Shown here: positions 1 to 5,834 of the stretch, in pieces
Layout: every line of letters starts with the position of its first letter
Numbering within the stretch: position 1 is the first letter of the stretch
From: Burkholderiales bacterium
Lineage (GTDB): Bacteria; Actinomycetota; Thermoleophilia; Gaiellales; Gaiellaceae
DNA length: 6,742 nt
Direction of reading: 5' to 3'
Assembly (NCBI GenBank): GCA_025935595.1
Contig: JAICUZ010000150.1
Coordinates: 1 to 6,742, forward strand
Translations under genes and position numbers: made by a program
The notes under the pieces: model-generated
What the model was told of the DNA's origin: nothing
Database searches by the model: none
The model's input: the letters and a program-made list of their open reading frames with translations, nothing else

Positions 1-812
1 AAGGCGTGATCGGCATCGTCGCCTCGCGGCTCGTCGAGCGCTACAACCGTCCGGTCGTCCTGATCGCGGGCAGCGACGAGCAGTGGAAGGGCTCCGGCCG
101 TTCGGTCGCTGCGTTCGACCTGCACGGCGGGCTGGCCGCCTGCGCGGCACACCTCGAGCGGTTCGGCGGTCACCGTGCCGCCGCGGGCCTCACCATCCGC
201 GCCGAACAGATCGAGGTGTTCGCAGCCGCGTTCGCAGCGCACGCCGACGCGGTGCTGTCCGACGACGACCTGCGGCCGGTTACGCACGTCGACGCGATCG
301 TCGCCGGCTCGAAGCTCACGCTCGGCCTGTGCGAGGAGCTCGCGCGCATCGGGCCGTTCGGGCTCGGCAACCCGTCGGTCACGCTGCTCGTCGACAACTG
401 CGAGGTCGTCGCACCGTCGACCGTCGGCGACGGCAAGCACCTGCGCTTCCGCGTCCGCCAGCGCGGACGCGACGCCGGCTCTGCGATCGCGTTCAACCTC
501 GGCGCGCAGCTCGATCGCTTCCGCTGCGAGCAACGCTACGACGTCGCGTTCCGCCTCCAGGAGAACCGGTGGAACGGCGTCGTCTCGCCGCAGCTCGTCG
601 TCCGGCGCGTCTTCGACGCCGTCGACGGCTTCGACGAGCTGCGCACGTGGCTGCTCGAGCAGTGGCAGGCGGGCGAAGCCGCATGGACGCCCGAAGCGCG
701 CGCGATCTTCGCCGAGCTCGAACTGGCCGACGGCGTCCGGCGCAGCCTGCTCGAGTCGCCGACATTCCGGGCGCTGCTCGAGCAGAAGCCAACGCTCGCA
801 GTCGCTGCATAA
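1..812 (+). CDS. recJ: RecJ single-stranded-DNA 5'-3' exonuclease, C-terminal part (5' end outside window)
   Basis: This is the 3' portion of a gene that begins before the window; the first complete codon is at base 3 and the TAA stop is at 810-812, giving 270 or so visible codons. RecJ degrades single-stranded DNA 5' to 3' in recombination and mismatch/base-excision repair, in the cytoplasm. The fragment opens inside the DHHA1 domain with the signature GVIGIVASRLVERYNRPVVL, continues with GSGRSVAAFDL and the family's GGHRAAAG motif (bases about 165-190), then enters the OB-fold DNA-binding domain (FGLGNPSVTLLV through QLVVRRVF, about bases 355-615). A C-terminal tail of about 65 residues, rich in Leu and Glu, follows. 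The catalytic DHH domain with its metal-binding Asp/His residues lies upstream and cannot be checked. Nothing in the visible part suggests decay. The recJ-to-relA proximity is a common bacterial arrangement. Identification comes from motif recall and domain order. Confidence 0.93.
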   Translation, partial: GVIGIVASRLVERYNRPVVLIAGSDEQWKGSGRSVAAFDLHGGLAACAAHLERFGGHRAAAGLTIRAEQIEVFAAAFAAHADAVLSDDDLRPVTHVDAIVAGSKLTLGLCEELARIGPFGLGNPSVTLLVDNCEVVAPSTVGDGKHLRFRVRQRGRDAGSAIAFNLGAQLDRFRCEQRYDVAFRLQENRWNGVVSPQLVVRRVFDAVDGFDELRTWLLEQWQAGEAAWTPEARAIFAELELADGVRRSLLESPTFRALLEQKPTLAVAA

Positions 813-848
813 GAAGAACGTTTGTTAGGTCGCACGCGTAGCCGCCAC

Positions 849-854
849 TAGCGT
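849..854 (+). promoter_or_regulatory. Probable -10 box of the cupin-TPR gene (TAGCGT)
   Basis: TAGCGT fits the TAnnnT -10 form and lies seven bases before the ATG at 862, so transcription would start at or next to the start codon (a leaderless mRNA). A TTGTTA at 822-827 resembles a -35 element, but its 21-base spacing is too long to be convincing. The same geometry recurs upstream of three other starts in the window, which is the main support. Confidence 0.45.
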
Positions 855-861
855 GGAGCGC

Positions 862-1497
862 ATGAATGCGACGACGATCACTGAGCTGACGCGCGAGAAC
901 GGCTGGGCGCCCCTTCGCGCGCATTTGGGCGCACGCGCTTTTGGGATCAATGCCTACACGAAGAACGCGGACGAGCAGATCGTCGGCGAGCACAAGGAAG
1001 AAGCGTCGGGCCACGAGGAGCTGTATCTCGTCGTCTCCGGCCGCGCGACGTTCACCGTGGCAGGCGAGGAGCGCGACGCGCCGGTGGGCACCGCGGTACT
1101 CGTCCCGTCCGGCACGACGCGCTCTGCGGTAGCGCTCGAGGACGGGACGACGATCGTCGTCGTGGGCGGCCGCCCCGGCGCGGCGTTTCAGCCGCGCGCG
1201 TGGGAGACGAACGCGATCATCTTCCCGATGTTCGGCGAGGGGAAGATCGAAGAGGCCCGCGAGATCCTGCAGGGCGTGGTCGGTCAGTACGAAGACGGGG
1301 AATCGATCGAGTACAACCTCGCCTGCTGCGAGGCCAGGCTCGGCGACGTCGAGCTCGCGTTCGACCACCTCGAGCGCGCGCTCGCAGGCCGCCCGGATCT
1401 CGTCGAGCTCGCCCGCGGCGACGACGACCTCGCCGCCTTACGCGACGATGCGCGCTTCGATCAGCTGGTGGGTGCCGCGACCGCTACGCCCGGCTGA
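862..1497 (+). CDS. Cupin domain protein with C-terminal TPR-like helices
   Basis: A 211-residue cytoplasmic protein of unknown substrate. Residues about 20-110 look like a single cupin beta-barrel: the first motif is represented by H44, H51 and E53, with E53 followed by six residues and G60 (ELYLVVSG), and the second by GTAVLVPSGTTR (77-87). The second motif normally ends in a metal-binding His; here that place is Arg87, so metal binding may be altered. Residues about 124-205 form helices of TPR type (EGKIEEAREIL, then YNLACCEARLGDVELAFDHLERAL) and finish with a DLAALRDDARFDQLV ending common in TPR proteins. The ATG at 862 is chosen because the likely -10 box TAGCGT overlaps the alternative in-frame GTG at 853. 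A GGAG at 855-858 is only three bases from the ATG, too close for a good ribosome site. It sits 49 bases after recJ, where apt is often found in other bacteria. Function is not assignable beyond a possible small-ligand or protein-binding role. Confidence 0.85.
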   Translation: MNATTITELTRENGWAPLRAHLGARAFGINAYTKNADEQIVGEHKEEASGHEELYLVVSGRATFTVAGEERDAPVGTAVLVPSGTTRSAVALEDGTTIVVVGGRPGAAFQPRAWETNAIIFPMFGEGKIEEAREILQGVVGQYEDGESIEYNLACCEARLGDVELAFDHLERALAGRPDLVELARGDDDLAALRDDARFDQLVGAATATPG

Positions 1498-1612
1498 GGC
1501 CGACGCGCGACCGTCTGATGCGCCCCGGCCGGGGACGCGCCGTGGCGTCGAGTGCCTGCAGCATGCGGGCGACCTGGCGGAGCTTCTTCGTCTCTCTGCG
1601 TCGTCTCAGCAT
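1484..1612 (-). CDS. Possible 42-residue basic small protein (weak candidate)
   Basis: An ATG at 1612-1610 on the minus strand opens a 42-codon frame ending in TAG at 1486-1484. The product begins MLRRRRETKKLRQVARMLQAL and is rich in Arg and Lys, with a predicted amphipathic helix over its first 22 residues. It occupies most of the gap between the cupin gene and rel and overlaps the last 14 bases of the cupin gene. There is no TAnnnT box at the spacing seen for other starts and no Shine-Dalgarno sequence. Arg-rich frames arise easily by chance in GC-rich DNA, so this is offered only because it is the sole plausible coding content of the gap. Confidence 0.18.
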   Translation of the reverse strand: MLRRRRETKKLRQVARMLQALDATARPRPGRIRRSRVGLSRA

Positions 1613-1620
1613 GGGGTTCG

Positions 1621-1648
1621 AGGGTTCACCGGTCGAACGGTGAATCCT
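1621..1648. repeat. Inverted repeat / hairpin upstream of rel
   Basis: The arms TTCACCG (1625-1631) and CGGTGAA (1638-1644) are perfect inverted copies separated by the six bases GTCGAA. Pairing extends outward to 1621-1648 (A-T, G-C, G-C and one G-T), for an 11-bp stem in total. A second, overlapping 6-base pair of arms, GTTCGA (1616-1621) and TCGAAC (1633-1638), could form an alternative fold. No T-run follows on either strand, so it is not a typical intrinsic terminator. It lies 36 bases before the rel -10 box and 123 bases after the cupin stop. Possible roles are an operator for a dimeric regulator or a transcript-end structure; the sequence does not decide between them. The rest of the 1498-1695 gap shows no RNA gene that I can recognise. 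Confidence 0.6.
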
Positions 1649-1683
1649 TCTCCCGGGTTACGCGTCCCCCGAAAGGGCAGGGA

Positions 1684-1689
1684 TACACT
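1684..1689 (+). promoter_or_regulatory. Probable -10 box of rel (TACACT)
   Basis: TACACT is followed by exactly six bases (GGGCCG) and then the ATG at 1696, placing the predicted transcription start on the A of the start codon. No Shine-Dalgarno sequence is present between the box and the ATG, consistent with a leaderless transcript. No convincing -35 hexamer is visible at the expected 17 +/- 2 spacing. Confidence 0.6.
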
Positions 1690-1695
1690 GGGCCG

Positions 1696-3894
1696 ATGGC
1701 AGTCCTGGAGCGACATCAGGACCTCGTCGAGGAGCTGCTCGCCGAGGTAGAGGCGTACAAGCCCGACGCCGACCGGGAGCTGCTGACCCGCGCCTTCGAC
1801 TTCGCAGCGCGCGCCCACGCGGGCCAGGTGCGCCGCTCGGGCCAGGAGTTCGTCTACCACCCTTGGGGCGTGGCACGAATCCTCGCCGGGCTCCAACTCG
1901 ACGAAGCCACGCTCGCCGCGGCTCTCCTGCACGACGTGGTGGAGGACACGAGCATCGAGCTCGACGAGGTGAAGGCCGAGTTCGGGGACGAGATCGCACA
2001 GCTCGTCGAGGGCGTCACGAAGCTGACCCGCGTCCAATTCCAGAGCCGCGAGCACGCAGAGGCCGAGAACTACCGCAAGCTGATCATCGCGATGGCGGAG
2101 GACCTGCGGGTCATCCTGATCAAGCTCGCCGACCGGCTCCACAACCTTCGGACGATCGAGTACCTCGGCAAGCAGAAGCAGCTCCAGAAGGCGCGCGAGA
2201 CGCTCGAGGTCTACGCGCCGCTCGCACATCGCCTCGGTATCCACGCGCTCAAGTGGGAGCTCGAGGACCTCGCCTTCCAGACGCTGCACCCGCGCAAATA
2301 CGAGGAGATCAAGCAACGGGTCTCCGAACGTCGCGCCGACCGCGAGGAGCACGTGCGCGAGGCTGCGATGGTGCTCCAGAAGGAGCTCGACAAGGTCGAC
2401 ATCCCGGCCGAGATCTCAGGCCGCGCGAAGCACTTCTATTCGATCTACGACAAGATGGCGAAGAAGGGTCGCGAGTTCAACGAGATCTACGACCTGACCG
2501 CCATGCGCGTCATCGCCGAGCGCGGGGGAGACGAGGGCACGCGCGACTGTTACGGCGCCCTCGGGCTCATCCATTCGCTCTGGAAGCCCATGCCCGGGCG
2601 GTTCAAGGACTTCATCGCGATCCCGAAGTTCAACGGGTACCGCGCGCTGCACACGACTGTGATCGGGCCGCAGGGACGGCCGCTCGAGATCCAGGTGCGC
2701 ACGCGTGAGATGCACGAGACGGCCGAGTTCGGCGTCGCGGCGCACTGGCTCTACAAGCGCGGCAAGAACCAGAAGGACGCCGAGTGGGTCGCGTGGGTGA
2801 AGCAGCTCATGGACGAGGGGACGGCCGACGAGGCCGACCCACGGGAGTTCATGAAGACGTTCCGCACCGACCTCTTCGACGAAGAGGTGCACGTCTTCAC
2901 GCCGAAGGGACAGGTGAAGACGCTGCCGGCCGGCTCGACGCCGATCGACTTCGCGTACGCCGTGCACACCGACGTCGGTCACCGCACCGTCGGCGCGAAG
3001 GTGAACGGGCGAATCGTCCCACTGCACTACACACTGAAGAACGGGGACTTCGTCGAGATCCTCACCGCGAAGCAGGGCCGCGGGCCGTCGCGCGACTGGC
3101 TGTCGCTCGCGAAGAGCTCGCGCGCGCGGAACAAGATCCGCCAGTGGTTCTCGCGCGAGACGCGAGAGGGTGCCGAGCAGAAGGGCCGCGAGTCGCTCGA
3201 GCAGGCGCTAAAGGCGCAGAACTTGCCGTTCGCGAAGCTTCGCGGCTCGGCGACGCTCGCGCAGGTGATCCGGGAGACCGGCTTCAAGAAGGCCGACGAC
3301 TTCTACTTTGCGCTCGGGTCCGGCAAGCTCCAGCCCGGCGCGATCGTGAACAAGGTCGTCCAACGCCTGAAGACCGAGCAGGTCGCAGACGAAGCGCCGG
3401 TGATCACGAAGGCGCCGAAGGCGCAGACGGTCTCGGGTGCGGACATGGGCGTCGTCGTCGCCGGTATCGGCGGTGACGTGCTGATCCGCATGGCGAAGTG
3501 CTGCACGCCGGTCCCGGGCGACCCGATCGTCGGGTACATCTCGCTCGGCAAAGGAATCACCATCCACCGAAACGACTGCCCGAACGTGAAGGCGCTGCGG
3601 CGGAGCCCGGAGCGGTTCACCTCCGTCGAGTGGGACGGCGCGGTGGCAGCGAAAAGCTTCCGCGTGCAACTCGCGGTCGACTCGTGGGATCGCCCGCGCC
3701 TGCTCGAGGACGTGGCGCGGACGTTCGCCGAGCACGGCGCGAACATCGTCAGCTACGGCGGCGTCGTCGAGGACCAGCTGGCGAAGAACTGGTACACGGC
3801 GGAGGTCGGCGACGTGAAGGCGCTGCGTTCGCTGCTGACTGCGCTACGGAATCTCGAAGGCGTGTTCGACGCCTACCGCGTCACGCCGTCGTGA
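1696..3894 (+). CDS. rel: Bifunctional (p)ppGpp synthetase/hydrolase, Rel/SpoT family
   Basis: This 732-residue cytoplasmic enzyme, of normal family length, makes and degrades the stringent-response alarmone (p)ppGpp: it transfers pyrophosphate from ATP to GDP/GTP and hydrolyses the product. The N-terminal HD hydrolase domain is intact: H55 in the HP motif, H79-D80, E83-D84 in LLHDVVEDT, and D146/N150 in KLADRLHNLRT. The synthetase domain (about 240-355) has IYDLTAMRV (D266), the RFKD motif at 302-305 that marks bifunctional enzymes rather than RelA-type EXDD, FNGYRALHTTV with Y315, and LEIQVRT with E331. Next come a TGS domain (about 397-457), a helical region, a zinc-finger segment with KCCTPVPGD (601-609) and HRNDCPN (624-630), and a C-terminal ACT domain (about 655-732), which sense the ribosome. 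The frame is open upstream to an ATG at 1552, but the family alignment and the -10 box at 1684 favour 1696. The gene is often called relA in actinobacteria. A methyltransferase gene overlaps its stop. Confidence 0.97.
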   Translation: MAVLERHQDLVEELLAEVEAYKPDADRELLTRAFDFAARAHAGQVRRSGQEFVYHPWGVARILAGLQLDEATLAAALLHDVVEDTSIELDEVKAEFGDEIAQLVEGVTKLTRVQFQSREHAEAENYRKLIIAMAEDLRVILIKLADRLHNLRTIEYLGKQKQLQKARETLEVYAPLAHRLGIHALKWELEDLAFQTLHPRKYEEIKQRVSERRADREEHVREAAMVLQKELDKVDIPAEISGRAKHFYSIYDKMAKKGREFNEIYDLTAMRVIAERGGDEGTRDCYGALGLIHSLWKPMPGRFKDFIAIPKFNGYRALHTTVIGPQGRPLEIQVRTREMHETAEFGVAAHWLYKRGKNQKDAEWVAWVKQLMDEGTADEADPREFMKTFRTDLFDEEVHVFTPKGQVKTLPAGSTPIDFAYAVHTDVGHRTVGAKVNGRIVPLHYTLKNGDFVEILTAKQGRGPSRDWLSLAKSSRARNKIRQWFSRETREGAEQKGRESLEQALKAQNLPFAKLRGSATLAQVIRETGFKKADDFYFALGSGKLQPGAIVNKVVQRLKTEQVADEAPVITKAPKAQTVSGADMGVVVAGIGGDVLIRMAKCCTPVPGDPIVGYISLGKGITIHRNDCPNVKALRRSPERFTSVEWDGAVAAKSFRVQLAVDSWDRPRLLEDVARTFAEHGANIVSYGGVVEDQLAKNWYTAEVGDVKALRSLLTALRNLEGVFDAYRVTPS

Positions 3895-4634
3895 ACTTCA
3901 TCGATCCGGTCGCCGCCGCGGGCTTCGGGAGCGCGGCGGAGGTCTACGAGCGCGCGCGCCCGTCGTATCCACCCGAGGCGATCGACTGGCTGCTCATGCG
4001 GACAGGCGTGGGGGAAGGCGACACGATCGTCGACCTCGGTGCCGGCACGGGGAAGCTGACGCGGCTGCTCGCGCCGGCCGGCGCGCGGGTCGTTGCGATC
4101 GAGCCCGTGCCGGAGATGCGTGCGCTCATCGGCGTCGGCGAGGTGATGGACGGGACTGCCGAGGCGATCCCGCTCGACGACGGCGCTGCTGCACTTGTCA
4201 CGGTGGCGCAGGCGTTCCACTGGTTCGATCTCGACCGGGCACTGCCGGAGATCCACCGCGTGCTGCGGCCGGGCGGCCGCCTGGCGCTCGTGTGGAACAT
4301 GCGCGATCTCGACGATCCGGTGCAGCGCGGGGTGGAGGACCTGCTCGCGCCGCTGCGCGGCCGGCTGACAGCGCAGCGCGAGGGCAAATGGCGCGCGCCG
4401 CTCGCGGCTTCACCGCTCTTCGGTGAGCCCGAGACGGCAGAGTTCCGCTACGAGCAGCAGTTCACGGGCGACGACCTCGTCGATCGCGTCGCCTCGACGT
4501 CGTTCGTCGCGGCGATGGCCGACGACAAGCGCCGGCCGCTGCTCGATCAGGTGCGCGCGCTCGCCGCCGGCCGCCCCGAGCCGTTCCCGTTCCCGTATCT
4601 GACCGAGGTGCTGATCAACCCTCGAATGCCGTGA
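3891..4634 (+). CDS. Class I SAM-dependent methyltransferase (Methyltransf_11-like)
   Basis: A 247-residue cytoplasmic methyltransferase; the methyl acceptor cannot be told from sequence. The N-terminus carries AAEVYERARPSYPPEAIDWLL (about 15-35), typical of this subgroup. SAM-binding motif I is VDLGAGTGKLT (about 47-57), the acidic end of strand 2 is E71 in VVAIEPVPEMR, and D87-G88-T89-A90 precedes AEAIPLDDGAAALVTVAQAFHWF, with FHW at 109-111. LRPGGRLALVWNMRD (125-139) is the post-motif region. The C-terminal cap (about 145-247) is complete. The GTG start at 3891 overlaps the rel stop codon by four bases (GTGA), with no Shine-Dalgarno sequence, so translation probably depends on ribosomes finishing rel and the two are co-transcribed. 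The frame is open further upstream inside rel, but the domain starts at this GTG. Its 3' end overlaps the convergent thioesterase gene by 20 bases. Confidence 0.9.
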   Translation: MNFIDPVAAAGFGSAAEVYERARPSYPPEAIDWLLMRTGVGEGDTIVDLGAGTGKLTRLLAPAGARVVAIEPVPEMRALIGVGEVMDGTAEAIPLDDGAAALVTVAQAFHWFDLDRALPEIHRVLRPGGRLALVWNMRDLDDPVQRGVEDLLAPLRGRLTAQREGKWRAPLAASPLFGEPETAEFRYEQQFTGDDLVDRVASTSFVAAMADDKRRPLLDQVRALAAGRPEPFPFPYLTEVLINPRMP

Positions 4635-5055
4635 CCTGCTCGCGGAAGGCGTCCGGCACGGGCGTTGCGCGGCGTTCGTCGAGCGCGATGCACACGAGTG
4701 TCGCCTTGGCAGTCGCCATGAGCTCGTCTCCCTCGTCGCCCAGCCGGTAGGCGGCGTGGTCATAGGTGATGCTGGTCGTCCCGATTCGCTCGACACGGAC
4801 GAAGATCTCGAGCAAATCGTCGAAGCGTGCGGGTGCGAGGTACTCGACGGTGACCGCGCGCATCGCGAAGTCGACGTCACCGAAATGCGCTCGTCCGAGA
4901 TGGCGGTGGTACTCGACGCGGGCGAGGTCGAAATACGGCATGTAGCGGCCGTAGTAGACGACGCCCTGCGCGTCGGTGTCGGAGAACGCGACGCGTGCGA
5001 GCGCCGAGTAGTGGAACGGCGGCTTGCGGTCGGTGACGTGCCCGAGCTCGATCAC
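4615..5055 (-). CDS. Acyl-CoA thioesterase, hot-dog fold, YbgC/FadM (4HBT) type
   Basis: A 146-residue single hot-dog-domain protein, the usual length for the family, which hydrolyses acyl-CoA or related thioesters in the cytoplasm, normally as a tetramer or dimer of dimers. The active-site segment FSDTDAQGVVYYGRYMPYFDLARVEYHRHLG (about 24-54) matches the 4-hydroxybenzoyl-CoA thioesterase signature; D28, the second Asp of DTD, is the expected catalytic residue by comparison with the Pseudomonas enzyme's D17. The strand AVTVEYLAPARFDDLLEIFVRVERIG (about 67-92) also fits. The GTG start at 5055-5053 overlaps the TGA stop of the upstream dapB-like gene by four bases, with no Shine-Dalgarno sequence visible, indicating translational coupling in one operon. 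Substrate specificity cannot be read; short to long fatty acyl-CoAs or aromatic acyl-CoAs are all known for the family. The 3' end runs 20 bases into the convergent methyltransferase gene. Confidence 0.9.
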   Translation of the reverse strand: MIELGHVTDRKPPFHYSALARVAFSDTDAQGVVYYGRYMPYFDLARVEYHRHLGRAHFGDVDFAMRAVTVEYLAPARFDDLLEIFVRVERIGTTSITYDHAAYRLGDEGDELMATAKATLVCIALDERRATPVPDAFREQVTAFEG

Positions 5056-5810
5056 GATTCGAGGAGCCGGTCGAGGCCGCGGGTGAGGCCGACCCGGCCC
5101 GGCACGGCGCGGATCGCGAGCAGCGTCCCCGCGACATAGGGGGCGGGAGTCTGATCGGCGTCATGCCGGAGCGACAGTCGTTCGCCGCTCGCGGCGAACA
5201 CGACCTCCGTGGAGACGACGAAGCTCGGCAGCCGCACCGAGTGCACCTGCACTCCGGCGACGGTTGCCCCGCGCGCTCCGTCGGGGCCGATGACCTCGTC
5301 GACCGGCACGCCGATCATCGGCTCGCGCACCTCTGCGAGCCGCTCGGCAAGCTCGCGTGCGGTCCCGCTCGGCGCGTCGGTCTTCTTCGCGCTCGCGTAG
5401 TCGATGATCTCCCACGTGTCGAAGTGCTTCGCGGCCTCGACGGCCGACCGCAGAAGGAGCGCGGCGCTGAGCGAGAAGTTTCCGGCTGCAACGACCCCGA
5501 GGCTCGTCTCGCGTGCGCGTGCCTCGATCGCGTCGAAGTCGTCGGCGGAGAGACCGCTCGAGCCGATCACGACGTTCGCGCCGTGCTCAAGGGCCGCCAG
5601 CACGTTGTCCTTGACCGCCGAGGCGTGCGTGAAGTCGACGAGGACGTCCGCCGGCGCGGCCGCAAGGGCTTCGGCGACCGACGAATGGTGAGTCGGATCG
5701 GAGCGCGAAACGCCGCCGACGAGCTCCAGGTCGTCGGCTTCCTCCACCGCAGGAGCGATGGCGCTGCCGGTCCAGCCCGTGATCCCGGCGATGCAGACGC
5801 GAAGGCTCAT
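5052..5810 (-). CDS. DapB-family dihydrodipicolinate reductase-like protein with altered active site
   Basis: A 252-residue protein with the two-domain fold of 4-hydroxy-tetrahydrodipicolinate reductase, which in lysine/diaminopimelate synthesis reduces the DapA product with NAD(P)H. Visible signatures are the Rossmann loop GITGWTG (9-15, where DapB usually has GAxGRMG), VSRSD (34-38, with R36 near the cofactor's phosphate site), VDFTHA (58-63), VIGSSGLS (81-88), AAGNFSLS (108-115) and DAPSGTA (145-151). The catalytic stretch differs: E. coli has EAHHRHK (H159 to K163) and here it reads DYASAKK (137-143), so both His are Ala/Ser while Lys143 remains. It may be a divergent reductase with a different substrate, or a lysine-pathway enzyme using other residues; I therefore give no symbol. 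The ATG at 5810 matches the family N-terminus; an in-frame ATG at 5828 is possible. It heads an operon with the thioesterase gene and diverges from a small Arg-rich ORF 24 bases away. Confidence 0.85.
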   Translation of the reverse strand: MSLRVCIAGITGWTGSAIAPAVEEADDLELVGGVSRSDPTHHSSVAEALAAAPADVLVDFTHASAVKDNVLAALEHGANVVIGSSGLSADDFDAIEARARETSLGVVAAGNFSLSAALLLRSAVEAAKHFDTWEIIDYASAKKTDAPSGTARELAERLAEVREPMIGVPVDEVIGPDGARGATVAGVQVHSVRLPSFVVSTEVVFAASGERLSLRHDADQTPAPYVAGTLLAIRAVPGRVGLTRGLDRLLES

Positions 5811-5816
5811 CGGTCG

Positions 5817-5824
5817 ATCTTCTA
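5817..5824 (-). promoter_or_regulatory. Possible -10 region of the dapB-like operon
   Basis: On the minus strand the eight bases TAGAAGAT lie 6-14 bases before the ATG at 5810. Either TAGAAG (5824-5819) or GAAGAT (5822-5817, six bases before the ATG, as in the other promoters here) could act as the -10 element; both are imperfect. AGAAG could instead be a weak Shine-Dalgarno sequence. The first two bases overlap the opposing -10 box at 5823-5828. Confidence 0.3.
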
Positions 5825-5828
5825 GCAT
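5823..5828 (+). promoter_or_regulatory. Probable -10 box of the Arg-rich small ORF (TAGCAT)
   Basis: TAGCAT is followed by exactly six bases (CCGCGC) and the ATG at 5835, the same spacing as at rel and at the ATG at 6028. The box lies in the 24-base divergent gap and shares its central CTAG (5822-5825) with the putative opposing promoter, so any -35 contacts must fall inside the dapB-like coding region. Confidence 0.5.
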
Positions 5829-5834
5829 CCGCGC

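Noticed and set aside
493..1368. 291-codon minus-strand frame across recJ end and the cupin gene
   Set aside because: It spans two confidently called + strand genes, and its product ends in low-complexity Arg/Ala repeats typical of a mirror frame.
1621..1660. Intrinsic terminator after the cupin gene
   Set aside because: The hairpin is good but neither side is followed by a run of T; it is listed as an inverted repeat instead.
1605..1680. tRNA-like look of the GGTTCGA-containing stretch before rel
   Set aside because: GGTTCGA resembles a T-loop but no acceptor, D or anticodon arms can be folded around it and no CCA end is present.
1552..1695. 48-residue N-terminal extension of Rel from the ATG at 1552
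   Set aside because: The family alignment begins near the ATG at 1696, a -10 box sits six bases before that ATG, and the extension crosses the inverted repeat and has no Rel-like sequence.
1606..3735. Long minus-strand open frames opposite rel (1606-2352, 2416-3027, 3208-3735)
   Set aside because: They lie wholly or mostly inside the well-supported rel gene, show no recognisable motifs and are His/Arg/Leu-rich as expected for shadows of GC-rich coding DNA.
3498..3890. 131-residue upstream extension of the methyltransferase inside rel
   Set aside because: It is entirely within the zinc-finger and ACT coding part of rel in another frame; the methyltransferase domain begins at the GTG at 3891.
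5163..5825. 220-codon + strand frame opposite the dapB-like gene
   Set aside because: It is antisense to a gene with clear DapB motifs, and its own product shows only Arg/Asp/Val-rich shadow composition.
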